A DNA stretch of 64,000 nucleotides from Burkholderiales bacterium (GTDB lineage: Bacteria; Pseudomonadota; Gammaproteobacteria; Burkholderiales; Burkholderiaceae_E), in assembly GCA_026399835.1 (NCBI GenBank), contig JAPLQE010000072.1, forward strand, positions 1 through 64,000. Direction: 5' to 3'. The position numbers were made by a program, and so were the translations under genes. This document shows positions 20,125 through 28,093 of the stretch, in pieces. The notes under the pieces were generated by a model. That model was not told the DNA's origin. It saw only the letters and a program-made list of their open reading frames with translations, and ran no database searches. Numbering within the stretch: the stretch's first letter is position 1; each line of letters begins with the position of its first letter.

Positions 20125-20307
20125 TGCGTGTGTCCTGTCGCGGCGAAGGGGGCCGCGCGTTCATGACTGTTATGGGGGCTGTCGCTCGGCGCGTCAATGG
20201 GCTGCCGACCCGTGCGACCCCTCTGGCCGGCCGCGCTGCCGCCCGGGCGCCGCGCGGCCTTCGCCGACGAGCTGCGTCGGGTGCCGTGAATCCGGGTCGT
20301 GATGCGC

Positions 20308-20790
20308 CTACCGATTGCGGTCGATCAGCCGCTGCAGGACCGTCACCAGCGTGCTCGCGTTGACCGCCCCGAACGGCTCGAGCACCGCGCGCTCGTGCTC
20401 GCGGGCGGCCTCGATCAGCGGCCCGGCGACGGCGCGTCCGCGCACGGTCAGGCTCACGACGATGCGGCGCCGGTCGTCGGCGTCGGTCTCGCGGTCGACC
20501 AGGCCCTGGCGCTGCATGCGCTCGAGCAGCTTGCTGACGGTGGGCTGCTTCTGCAGCACGATCTCGGCGACTTCGCCGGCGGACTTGGGCGCGTCCCACA
20601 GCGCGGCCATCACCCGCCACTGCAGCACCGGCACGCGCTCGGCGGCGAGCCGCTCGTGGAACTGGCCGGAGATCAGGTGGCTGGCACGCGCGAGCAGGTA
20701 GGGCAGGTAGCCGGCGATGAAGCCGTCGACCGGATCGTTCGCGGCGGCGGGCACGGCCGCAGTCCGCGGGCTCGCCGAGCGCCCGGCCAC
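20308..20790 (-). CDS. MarR-family transcriptional regulator
   Basis: 160 residues. A winged helix-turn-helix is visible: WRVMAALWDAPKSAGEVAE, recognition helix QPTVSKLLERMQRQGLVDRE, wing DADDRRRIVVSLT. The start is a GTG at 20790, two bases after the cyclase stop, so it is the last gene of a four-gene leftward operon. MarR proteins typically repress their own operon and respond to aromatic acids or their CoA thioesters. The perfect palindrome at the divergent promoter at 24.1 kb is the obvious candidate operator. A later start (for instance at VPAAANDP) is possible. Confidence 0.85.
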   Translation of the reverse strand: MAGRSASPRTAAVPAAANDPVDGFIAGYLPYLLARASHLISGQFHERLAAERVPVLQWRVMAALWDAPKSAGEVAEIVLQKQPTVSKLLERMQRQGLVDRETDADDRRRIVVSLTVRGRAVAGPLIEAAREHERAVLEPFGAVNASTLVTVLQRLIDRNR

Positions 20791-20792
20791 GG

Positions 20793-21593
20793 TCAGCGCC
20801 CGGGCACCAGCGCCAGCACCCGCAGCGGGCTGCCGCTGCCCTGGCGGATCTTCAGCGGCGGCGCGATCACCACCGCGCCCGTGGGCGGCAGCAGGTCGAG
20901 GTTGGTCAGGCACTGCAGCCCGTAGCGACCCGCGCCGTGCATGTAGTAGTGGCAGGGATAGGGCGGGCGCTGGTGGAAGCCCTGGCCCGCGTCGGTGCCG
21001 ATCGCCTCGGTGCCGAAGCCGAGCAGGTCGCGCTCCTCGACCAGGAAGCGCGCGACCTCGGCGTCCGGCCCCGGCGTGTGCTGGCCGGTCTCGTCGAAGT
21101 TCTGGTACTCGACCGGGTCGGTGCGCTTGCTCCAGTCGGTGCGCATCAGCACCCAAGCGCGCGGCGGGATGCGGCCGTGCTCGGCCTCCCAGCGCAGCAC
21201 GTCGGCCTTCGTCATCAGGTAGTCCGGGTCGGCGGTGGCTGCCTTCGAGCAGTCGATCACGCAGGCCGGGCCGATCAGGCGCTCGACCGGGATGGTGTCG
21301 ACCGCGTTGTTGGGCAGGTCGCGGCCGCTGATCCAGTGGATCGGCGCGTCGAAGTGCGTGCCGGTGTGCTCGCCGCAGGAGAAGTTGTTCCAGTACCAAC
21401 CCGGGCCGCGCTCGTCGTAGCGCGACACCTCCTCGATGCGGAAGGGCAGGCACTGGCCCATCTCGGGCGGCAGCACGATCTGCGGGAACTCGGGGGCGAG
21501 CGTCTGGGTCAGGTCGACGACGCGGATGCGGCCGTCGAGCAGGTCGGCGACCAGGGCGGTCAGCGTGGGGGAGGCGGCGGTGGCGGTGCTCAT
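20793..21593 (-). CDS. Cyclase-family metal hydrolase (kynurenine formamidase-like fold)
   Basis: 266 residues. The family metal site is intact as HTGTHFDAPIH (H76, H80, D82, H86). Relatives include kynurenine formamidase, isatin hydrolase and several ring-opening or amide hydrolases. This protein is longer than KynB (about 210), so it is not called that. It lies between the DUF35-SDR gene and marR with gaps of 16 and 2 bases and surely shares their mRNA. In this context it may hydrolyse a cyclic or acylated intermediate of the pathway, but the substrate is unknown. Confidence 0.83.
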   Translation of the reverse strand: MSTATAASPTLTALVADLLDGRIRVVDLTQTLAPEFPQIVLPPEMGQCLPFRIEEVSRYDERGPGWYWNNFSCGEHTGTHFDAPIHWISGRDLPNNAVDTIPVERLIGPACVIDCSKAATADPDYLMTKADVLRWEAEHGRIPPRAWVLMRTDWSKRTDPVEYQNFDETGQHTPGPDAEVARFLVEERDLLGFGTEAIGTDAGQGFHQRPPYPCHYYMHGAGRYGLQCLTNLDLLPPTGAVVIAPPLKIRQGSGSPLRVLALVPGR

Positions 21594-21609
21594 CGTGTGT
21601 CCTCGCGGC

Positions 21610-22854
21610 TCAGCCTGCGATCTCCCGCTCGAGTGCCTTCGGGTTGTCGCGCCAGCGCTCGAGCCACTCCTGCGCGACATCGCCCGGATAGACGTCCTCG
21701 ACGCCGTCCTTGAGCGCGCCGACGACCGCGCGCGCCAGCGTCTCGGGCAGCAGCTTCGGCGGCGGCAGCAGCTGCGTCCACTCGTCGTCGATGGGGCCCG
21801 GGAAGACGTTGACCACGCGCACGCCGGCCGGGCGCATCTCGGCACGCAGGCACTGCGCGAGCGACAGCGCCGCGGCCTTCGAAGCGGAGAAGGTGCCGTG
21901 CGCCGGAAAGTTCGCGAGCGCGAAGATCGACAGCAGGTTGACCCAGGCGCAGGCGCCGGTCGGGCCGTCGGCGGCGCGCGCGCGCAGCGCCGGCCCGAAG
22001 GCCTGCGCCAGGCGCAGCAGGCCGAAGTAGTTGACGTCCATCTCGCTGCGCGCGGTCTCGATGCCGACGCGGTGCCCGATGCCGGCGGCGCGGTGGTACT
22101 CGGCGGTGTTGACCACGATGTCGACCTTGCCGCCGATCTCGCCGGCGAGCTCGGTCACCGAGCGCGAGTCGGTCAGGTCGAGCGGCACGGGGGTGACCTG
22201 CGGCAGCGCGATCAGGCCGTCGAAGCCGGGCAGCTTCTTCCAGGGCTCGGCGTGGCCGGCCCAGACGATGTCGGCGCCGGCGGCGACCAGCGCGCGCACG
22301 ACGGCCTGGCCGACGGCGGTCTTGGCGTCGGACACCAGCACCTTGCGGAACTTCGGATCGCAGGTCATCTCGCGCAGCTGCACGTCGTCGCTCATGTTCG
22401 GGGTCTCCGTGTCGGGCAGCGCGATCAGCACCGCCTGGCCGGCGCGGTCGAGGCGCGCGCCGATGCGCACGCGCGAGGCCGCGCCGTCGACGTCGCCGTG
22501 CAGGTGCGCGACGACGGTGGGGCCGGCATCGAGCCGGACCATGCCGAGCCGCCAGGGCAGGCGCTCTCGGAAGAACAGGTCGTTGCTGTGGTGCAGCGTG
22601 GTCTGCGCGAGCAGCACGCCGGCGCCGTCCTGCGTGCGCCACTTGAGCTTCACCGACAGGCAGCGGTGGCAGGCCTCGCGCGGCGGGTACTGCACAGCCG
22701 CGCAGTCGGTGCAGACCTGCAGCGCGAAGCGGCCCTCGGCGGCCGCCGCGGTGAGGCCCAGCGCCGCGCGGCTGCGTCCGCCGGGCGGCAGCGTCGGCAC
22801 GCGGGTGGCGAGGACGGGGTTCTTGCGCTTCGGGCGCAGCAGCGGCTCGACCAT
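21610..22854 (-). CDS. DUF35 zinc-ribbon/OB-fold protein fused to a degenerate short-chain dehydrogenase
   Basis: 414 residues in one uninterrupted frame. The N-terminal 150 residues are a DUF35 module, with a zinc ribbon of C48, C51, C62 and C65 followed by an OB-fold (GVLLAQTTLHHSND). Residues 155-414 are SDR-like, but the signatures are altered. The TGxxxGxG loop reads VSDAKTAVGQAV, NNAG reads NTAE, and the catalytic YxxxK reads FSASK (F322, K326), so the catalytic Tyr is lost. The active-site Ser (LLSIFAL, S309) remains. DUF35 proteins normally partner thiolase-fold enzymes, and such a gene lies 11 bp upstream. The SDR half may bind NAD(P) or a CoA ester structurally rather than catalyse standard hydride transfer. 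Confidence 0.82.
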   Translation of the reverse strand: MVEPLLRPKRKNPVLATRVPTLPPGGRSRAALGLTAAAAEGRFALQVCTDCAAVQYPPREACHRCLSVKLKWRTQDGAGVLLAQTTLHHSNDLFFRERLPWRLGMVRLDAGPTVVAHLHGDVDGAASRVRIGARLDRAGQAVLIALPDTETPNMSDDVQLREMTCDPKFRKVLVSDAKTAVGQAVVRALVAAGADIVWAGHAEPWKKLPGFDGLIALPQVTPVPLDLTDSRSVTELAGEIGGKVDIVVNTAEYHRAAGIGHRVGIETARSEMDVNYFGLLRLAQAFGPALRARAADGPTGACAWVNLLSIFALANFPAHGTFSASKAAALSLAQCLRAEMRPAGVRVVNVFPGPIDDEWTQLLPPPKLLPETLARAVVGALKDGVEDVYPGDVAQEWLERWRDNPKALEREIAG

Positions 22855-22865
22855 CGTCGCCTCAG

Positions 22866-24044
22866 TCAGGATCGGTCGGCACGGCCGAGCAGCGCGGCGC
22901 CGCTCGCGAGACCGCGATCGAAGTTGATCATGCCGAAGCCGCTCACCAGCCCCACCCGCGCGTCGGGCACCTGCCGGCCCTCGGCCTCGCCGGTGAGCTG
23001 GCGCATCGACTCGACGATGCCGATGTAGCCGCCCGCGCAGCCCGCCTGGCCAGCCGAGAGCTGGCCGCCCGAGGTGTTGAGCGGGAAGCTGCCGTCCCAG
23101 GTGAAGCTGTGCTCGCGCACGAAGGCCGGGCCCTCGCCCTTGGCGCAGAAGCCCAGGTCCTCGATCTGCATCATCGTGATCACCGGGTAGTCGTCGTAGG
23201 GCTGGAAGAAGTCGACGTCGGCGGGCGTGACGCCCGCCTGCGCGTACAGGTCGTCGCGGTCCATCGCCCAGCCGCCGCGGAACTGGATCGGATCGTCCGG
23301 GAAGCCGTTGTGGCGCTCGATGGTGCCGAGCAGGCGCACGTACGGCAGGCCGAGCGCGCGGGCCCGCTCGGTGCGCATCACGAGGAAGGCGTCGGCGCCG
23401 GCGCAGGGCATCACGCAGTCGAAGAGGCCGAGCGGCTCGGCGATGGGGCGTGCGTTCAGGTACTCCGAGAGCTTGAGCGGCTTCCTGAAGATCGCCAGCG
23501 GGTTCTTCAGCGCGTTGTCGCGCTGCGCGACGCACAGCTTGCCGAAGTCCTCGCGCGTCGCGCCGTAGGTGCGCATGTAGTGGTCGGTCAGGAACGCGAA
23601 GCTCGCGTTCGGCCCTCCGGCGCCGTACGGATAGACCGCATCGCGCGCGAACATCGAGAAGTTCGACAGCGTGAGCCGGAACGAGTCGACGTGGTTGGTG
23701 TCGGCCGCGATGCAGGCGACCACGTCGGCGTCGCCGGCCTGCACGGCCCGCGCGGCACGCCGCAGACCGGCGACGCCGCTCGCGCCGCCCACCGGCAGCC
23801 AGTCGAGCCAGCGCGGCGACAGCCCGATGTGCTGCATCAGGCCGATCGCGCTGTCGGGGGCGAGCGTGAAGCTCGAGATGCAGGCGCCGTCGACCTCGGT
23901 CTTCGCGAGCCCGCTGCGCTCGAGCAGCATCGCCAGCGCCCGCGCCACGAACCAGTGCCCCGCGCGGATCGAATAGCGCACGTACGGCACCGTCACCGGG
24001 GCGACGAGGGCGACGTCGTCGTAACCGAGACGGGAACGGGGCAT
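22866..24044 (-). CDS. Thiolase-fold (lipid-transfer-protein-like) enzyme without the thiolase cysteine
   Basis: 392 residues. It follows the thiolase/SCP2-like fold, with VGGASG at 85-90 where thiolases carry the acyl-accepting Cys. The C-terminal GHPxGATG block is replaced by GQAGCAGGY. The segment FFQPYDDYPVITMMQIEDLGFCAKGEGP matches the Tyr-bearing region of Ltp-type proteins. In steroid degradation, Ltp2 with a DUF35 partner is a retro-aldolase, so an aldolase role on a CoA thioester is a better guess here than thiolysis. The ATG at 24044 begins the conserved region. It is the first gene of the leftward operon ending in marR. Confidence 0.82.
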   Translation of the reverse strand: MPRSRLGYDDVALVAPVTVPYVRYSIRAGHWFVARALAMLLERSGLAKTEVDGACISSFTLAPDSAIGLMQHIGLSPRWLDWLPVGGASGVAGLRRAARAVQAGDADVVACIAADTNHVDSFRLTLSNFSMFARDAVYPYGAGGPNASFAFLTDHYMRTYGATREDFGKLCVAQRDNALKNPLAIFRKPLKLSEYLNARPIAEPLGLFDCVMPCAGADAFLVMRTERARALGLPYVRLLGTIERHNGFPDDPIQFRGGWAMDRDDLYAQAGVTPADVDFFQPYDDYPVITMMQIEDLGFCAKGEGPAFVREHSFTWDGSFPLNTSGGQLSAGQAGCAGGYIGIVESMRQLTGEAEGRQVPDARVGLVSGFGMINFDRGLASGAALLGRADRS

Positions 24045-24053
24045 GGGGGGCGC

Positions 24054-24112
24054 TTGACTCGCGGATCGTTCGGGCTTCAAATCATCGTTGCATGAATATT
24101 CATCTAATGCAA
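24054..24112 (+). promoter_or_regulatory. Divergent promoter with a palindromic operator
   Basis: Toward the ferredoxin oxidoreductase genes, TTGACT (24054-24059), 17 bases, then TCAAAT (24077-24082) form a sigma-70-like promoter. Directly downstream, over the expected start point, lies the 12-bp perfect palindrome ATGAATATTCAT (24092-24103), nested within TTGCAT (24088-24093) and ATGCAA (24107-24112) arms. The position fits a repressor, and the MarR protein encoded at the end of the leftward operon is the natural candidate. A matching leftward promoter is not clear. Confidence 0.6.
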
Positions 24113-24147
24113 TCGCACCCGGGTGCGGTCGCGAGCAGGAGCGGGGC

Positions 24148-26406
24148 GTGGCGGAACGGTCGTTCAAGAAGGAAGTTCAGGCGCTGAGACTCGGCGACGG
24201 CGACGAGTTCCGGGGCGAGGGCATCCTGGCGGTCACCAAGGCGCTGCTGCAGTCCGGGGTGTCCTATGTCGCCGGCTACCAGGGCGCGCCGATCTCGCAC
24301 CTGATGGACGTGCTGACCGACGCCAACGACATCCTGCAGGAACTCGGCGTGCGCTTCGAGCACAGCGCGTCCGAAGCCACCGCCACCGCGACCCTCGCCG
24401 CCTCGGTCAACACGCCGCTGCGCGGCGCGGTCACCTTCAAGTCCACCGTCGGCACCAATGTCGCGTCGGACGCGCTCGCCAACCTCGCCTCGGGTGGCGT
24501 CACCGGCGGCGCGATGCTGATCGTCGGCGAGGACTACGGCGAAGGCTCGTCGATCATGCAGGAGCGCTCGCACGCCTTCGCGATGAAGTCGCAGGTCTGG
24601 CTGCTCGACCCGCGGCCGAACCTGCCGAAGATCGTCGAGATGGTCGAGCAGGGCTTCGAGCTGTCCGAGGCGTCGAACACGCCGGTGATGCTCGAGCTCA
24701 GGATCCGCGCCTGCCACGTGCACGGCAGCTTCCGCACCAAGGCCAACCGCCGCGCCGAGTACACGCTGAAGGACGCGATCGAGTCGCCGCGCCGCGACAC
24801 CGGCCGCATCGTGCTGCCGCCGTCGAGCTACCTGCACGAGCAGGAGAAGATCACCAAGCGCTGGCCGGCCGCCGTGAAGTTCATCCGCGAGCACGGCATG
24901 AACGAGGTCTTCGACGGCGACGCGCGCGACGTCGGGATCATCCTGCAGGGCGGGATGTACAACGGCGTCGTGCGCGCGCTCGAGGTGCTCGGCCTGGCCG
25001 ATGCCTTCGGCAACAGCCGCATCCCGCTGTACGTGCTGAACGTGACCTATCCGCTGGTCGACGAGGAGGTGGTGTCGTTCTGCGCCGGCAAGCGCGCGGT
25101 GCTGCTGGTCGAGGAGGGGCAGCCCGACTTCATCGAGCAGGCGCTCAACACCGTGCTGCGGCGCGCCGACGTGCAGACCCGCCTGCACGGCAAGGACGTG
25201 CTGCCGATGGCGGGCGAATACACCGGCGGCGTGCTGACCGCGGGCGTGGCGCGCTTCGTCGAGCGGGTCGCGCCCGAGCTGCTCGCAGGCAGGCCGCTGC
25301 CGCGCGCGGCGCGGTCGGTGGCGCTGCCGGCGGCGTCGGCCGCTGCTGCCAGCACCGCGCCCGTGGTCGCGCGCATCGACGCCGCGTCGATCCCGCGCCC
25401 GCCGCGCAAGGCGCCGGCCGAGGTGCCGGCGAACGTGGCAGCCACCGTCGCGACCGCCGTGCATCCGCGCCCGCCCTCGTTCTGCACCGGCTGCCCCGAG
25501 CGGCCGATCTTCACCGCGATGAAGCTGCTCGAGCGCGAGCTCGGCAAGCATCACGTGAGCTGCGACATCGGCTGCAACCTGTTCTCGATCCTGCCGCCCT
25601 TCGAGATCGGCGCCACCACCATGGGCTACGGCCTGGGCTGGGCGGGCGCGGCCGCGCTCAACACGCAGGAGACCTCGAAGCGCACGATCAGCGTGATGGG
25701 CGACGGCGGCTTCTGGCACAACGGCCTGACCTCGGGCGTGGGCAACGCGGTCTTCAACAAGACCGACAACGTGCTGCTGGTGATCGACAACGGCTATTCG
25801 GCCGCGACCGGCGGTCAGGACGTGCTGTCGTCCAAGGCCGAGAACGCGATCCGCTCGACCAACAATCCGATCGAGCGCGCGGTGCGCGGCGTCGGTGTCG
25901 AGTGGGTGCGCACGGTGACCAACACCTATTCGATCGAGCAGATGCGCGATGCGCTGCGCGAGGCGCTCACCACGCCGACGAAGGGCCCGAAGGTGGTGAT
26001 CGCTCAGAGCGAATGCATGCTGAACAAGCAGCGGCGCGAGAAGCCGAAGCAGCGCGCGGCGATCGCTGCGGGCACCCGTGTCGTGCGCGAGCGCTTCGGC
26101 ATCGACCCGGACACCTGCACCGGCGATCATTCGTGCATCCGGCTGTCGGGCTGCCCGTCGCTCACCGTCAAGGACAACCCGGACCCGCTGAGAACCGACC
26201 CGATCGCCACGGTGGTGGACTCCTGCGTGGGCTGCGGCCTGTGCGGCGAGGTCTCGCACGCGGCGGTCCTGTGCCCGTCGTTCTACCGGGCCGGCATCGT
26301 GCACAACCCGGACGCCGGCGACCGGCGCCGCGACCGCTGGCGTCGTCGCATCATCGGCTGGCTGCAGTCGCGCATCGAGCGGCGTCTGGCGGGGCTGTCG
26401 GCATGA
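24148..26406 (+). CDS. iorA: Indolepyruvate-type ferredoxin oxidoreductase, alpha (TPP and Fe-S) subunit
   Basis: 752 residues. Enzymes of this family oxidatively decarboxylate aryl- or 2-oxoacids to acyl-CoA, passing electrons to ferredoxin. The N-terminal half is the PFOR-like pyrimidine-binding region (GYQGAPISHLMD, FEHSASEATATATLAAS). The TPP site is in MGDGGFWHNGLTSG with VIDNGYSAATGG. The C-terminal ferredoxin-like part has CTGDHSCIRLSGC and CVGCGLC with a distal CPSF. The GTG at 24148 has AGGAG six bases upstream, and the earlier TTG at 24088 lies inside the operator. The start of iorB overlaps its stop (ATGA). Assignment to indolepyruvate specifically is by family name, and the true oxoacid may differ. 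Confidence 0.87.
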   Translation: MAERSFKKEVQALRLGDGDEFRGEGILAVTKALLQSGVSYVAGYQGAPISHLMDVLTDANDILQELGVRFEHSASEATATATLAASVNTPLRGAVTFKSTVGTNVASDALANLASGGVTGGAMLIVGEDYGEGSSIMQERSHAFAMKSQVWLLDPRPNLPKIVEMVEQGFELSEASNTPVMLELRIRACHVHGSFRTKANRRAEYTLKDAIESPRRDTGRIVLPPSSYLHEQEKITKRWPAAVKFIREHGMNEVFDGDARDVGIILQGGMYNGVVRALEVLGLADAFGNSRIPLYVLNVTYPLVDEEVVSFCAGKRAVLLVEEGQPDFIEQALNTVLRRADVQTRLHGKDVLPMAGEYTGGVLTAGVARFVERVAPELLAGRPLPRAARSVALPAASAAAASTAPVVARIDAASIPRPPRKAPAEVPANVAATVATAVHPRPPSFCTGCPERPIFTAMKLLERELGKHHVSCDIGCNLFSILPPFEIGATTMGYGLGWAGAAALNTQETSKRTISVMGDGGFWHNGLTSGVGNAVFNKTDNVLLVIDNGYSAATGGQDVLSSKAENAIRSTNNPIERAVRGVGVEWVRTVTNTYSIEQMRDALREALTTPTKGPKVVIAQSECMLNKQRREKPKQRAAIAAGTRVVRERFGIDPDTCTGDHSCIRLSGCPSLTVKDNPDPLRTDPIATVVDSCVGCGLCGEVSHAAVLCPSFYRAGIVHNPDAGDRRRDRWRRRIIGWLQSRIERRLAGLSA

Positions 26407-28055
26407 GCTTCGACAGCGTCTCCCGCCCGCGCGGCGACGCCGTGTCCGCGCCGGCCGGCGGCCCGGCCGCGGCGGGCGAGCCCGGCGCGCCCGCGCGTGC
26501 GATCACCGTCGCGATCATGGCGATGGGCGGCGAGGGCGGCGGCGTGCTCGCCGACTGGCTGGTCGACCTGGGCGAAGCCAACGGCTTCCTGGCGCAGGCG
26601 ACCTCGGTACCCGGTGTCGCGCAGCGCACCGGCGCCACGATCTACTACGTCGAGCTCTTCCCCGAGGCCGCCGCGCGCGCCGCCGGCCGCGAGCCGGTGC
26701 TCGCGCTGATGCCCACGCCCGGCGAGGTCGACGTGGTGCTCGCCTCCGAGCTGATGGAGGCCGGCCGCGCGATCCAGCGCGGGCTGGTCACCGACGACCG
26801 CACCACGCTCGTCGCCTCGACCAACCGCGTCTACTCGATGACCGAGAAGACGGCGATGGGCGATGGCCGCGTCGACGCCGAGTCGCTGCTCGCCGCCGGC
26901 CGCGCGAGCGCGCGCCGCTTCGTGGCGGCCGACTTCGCGCGGCTCGCCGAGGAGGCGCGCAGCGTGATCGGCGCGTCGCTGTTCGGCGCGCTGGCCGGCA
27001 CCGGCGCATTGCCGTTCACGCGGGAGGCCTTCGAGGCCGCGGTGCGCCGCGGCGGCGTCGGCGTCGAGCCCAGCCTGGCGGCGTTCGCGGCCGGCTTCGG
27101 GGCCGCGCAGGCCGCGGGCGCGGAGGCGTCGGCGGCGCAGACCGCCGCTCTGGCCGCCGCACCCGCCGCCGCGTCCCCCCGCCGCACCGTCCTCGGCCCG
27201 CGCCTGCGCGCTCACGAGGCGCGCAGCGTCGCCGGGTTCCCGGCCGAGGTGCACGAGGTCCTGCGGGCCGGCGTGCTGCGCCTGGCCGACTGGCAGGACG
27301 AGGCCTGGGCGGCCGACTACCTGTCGCGGCTGGAGGCCCTGCCGGCGCTGCGTGCCGCGGTCGCCGGCGAGCCGCCGCACGCGCTGCTGTCCGAGACCGC
27401 GCGCCACTTGGCGCTGTGGATGTCGTACGAGGACACCGTTCGCGTCGCCGACCTCAAGACCCGCCGCAGCCGCTTCGAGCGCGTCGCCGCCGAGGTGCGA
27501 CTGGCCGACGGCCAGCTGCTCGACATCGGCGAGTTCCTGCATCCGCGCGTCGAGGAGATCGCCGACACGCTGCCGGCCGCGCTCGGACGCCGGCTGCTCG
27601 CCAGCCCCGGGCTGCGCGCCTTCGTCGGCCGATACACCCGCCAGGGCCGCGTCGTGAAGACCAGTTCGGTGCGCGGCTTCCTGCTGCTGTACGCGGTGGC
27701 CGCGATGCGCGGCCTGCGCCGCCGCTCGCTGCGCTTCGAGATCGAGTGCGCGCGCATCGCGGCGTGGCTCGCGCGCGTCGAGGCCACCGCCGCCCGCGAT
27801 GCGGCGCTCGCGCTCGAGGTCGCGCGCTGCCAGCGGCTGGTCAAGGGCTACGGCGACACGCATGCGCGCGGCTGGAGCAACTTCGAGCGGCTGATGACCG
27901 CGCTCGACCGCCTGCCGCCGGGCGTGATGTCGGCCGACGGCCTGCGCGCGCTGCGCGACGCCGCGCTCGCCGACGAGGGCGGCACCGCGCTCGGCGCGGC
28001 GATCGCGGCGCTCTCCGGGACCGCGGCCGCGCCGCCGCCGGCCCGCGCCGCCTGA
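26403..28055 (+). CDS. iorB: Indolepyruvate oxidoreductase beta-family subunit, long form
   Basis: 550 residues, far longer than archaeal IorB (about 200). Residues 34-230 hold the gamma-type domain, with MAMGGEGGGVLADW and PGVAQRTGATIYYVE. The remainder (about 270-550) is an extra helical domain, as seen in proteobacterial forms where alpha and beta parts are fused or adjacent. An Ala-rich linker separates the two halves. It overlaps iorA by ATGA, which implies equal translation and a complex of the two. Downstream, the Rieske oxygenase begins 38 bp later on the same strand, so carboxylate activation and ring hydroxylation are probably on one mRNA. Confidence 0.85.
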   Translation: MSFDSVSRPRGDAVSAPAGGPAAAGEPGAPARAITVAIMAMGGEGGGVLADWLVDLGEANGFLAQATSVPGVAQRTGATIYYVELFPEAAARAAGREPVLALMPTPGEVDVVLASELMEAGRAIQRGLVTDDRTTLVASTNRVYSMTEKTAMGDGRVDAESLLAAGRASARRFVAADFARLAEEARSVIGASLFGALAGTGALPFTREAFEAAVRRGGVGVEPSLAAFAAGFGAAQAAGAEASAAQTAALAAAPAAASPRRTVLGPRLRAHEARSVAGFPAEVHEVLRAGVLRLADWQDEAWAADYLSRLEALPALRAAVAGEPPHALLSETARHLALWMSYEDTVRVADLKTRRSRFERVAAEVRLADGQLLDIGEFLHPRVEEIADTLPAALGRRLLASPGLRAFVGRYTRQGRVVKTSSVRGFLLLYAVAAMRGLRRRSLRFEIECARIAAWLARVEATAARDAALALEVARCQRLVKGYGDTHARGWSNFERLMTALDRLPPGVMSADGLRALRDAALADEGGTALGAAIAALSGTAAAPPPARAA

Positions 28056-28093
28056 GCGCGGCCCGCGGCATCCGATCGGGAGGACCCACGAGC

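Noticed and set aside
20197-20289. Plus-strand 30-residue frame with LPPGRRAAFADELRR, which recalls LPPERREAFADEVRG in the neighbouring PF10118 protein
   Set aside because: Too short, on the opposite strand to the gene it resembles, and such Ala/Arg/Glu-rich strings arise easily in this GC-rich DNA.
24088-24147. Earlier TTG start for iorA adding 20 residues
   Set aside because: It would lie inside the operator palindrome and has no ribosome binding site, while the GTG at 24148 has AGGAG six bases upstream.
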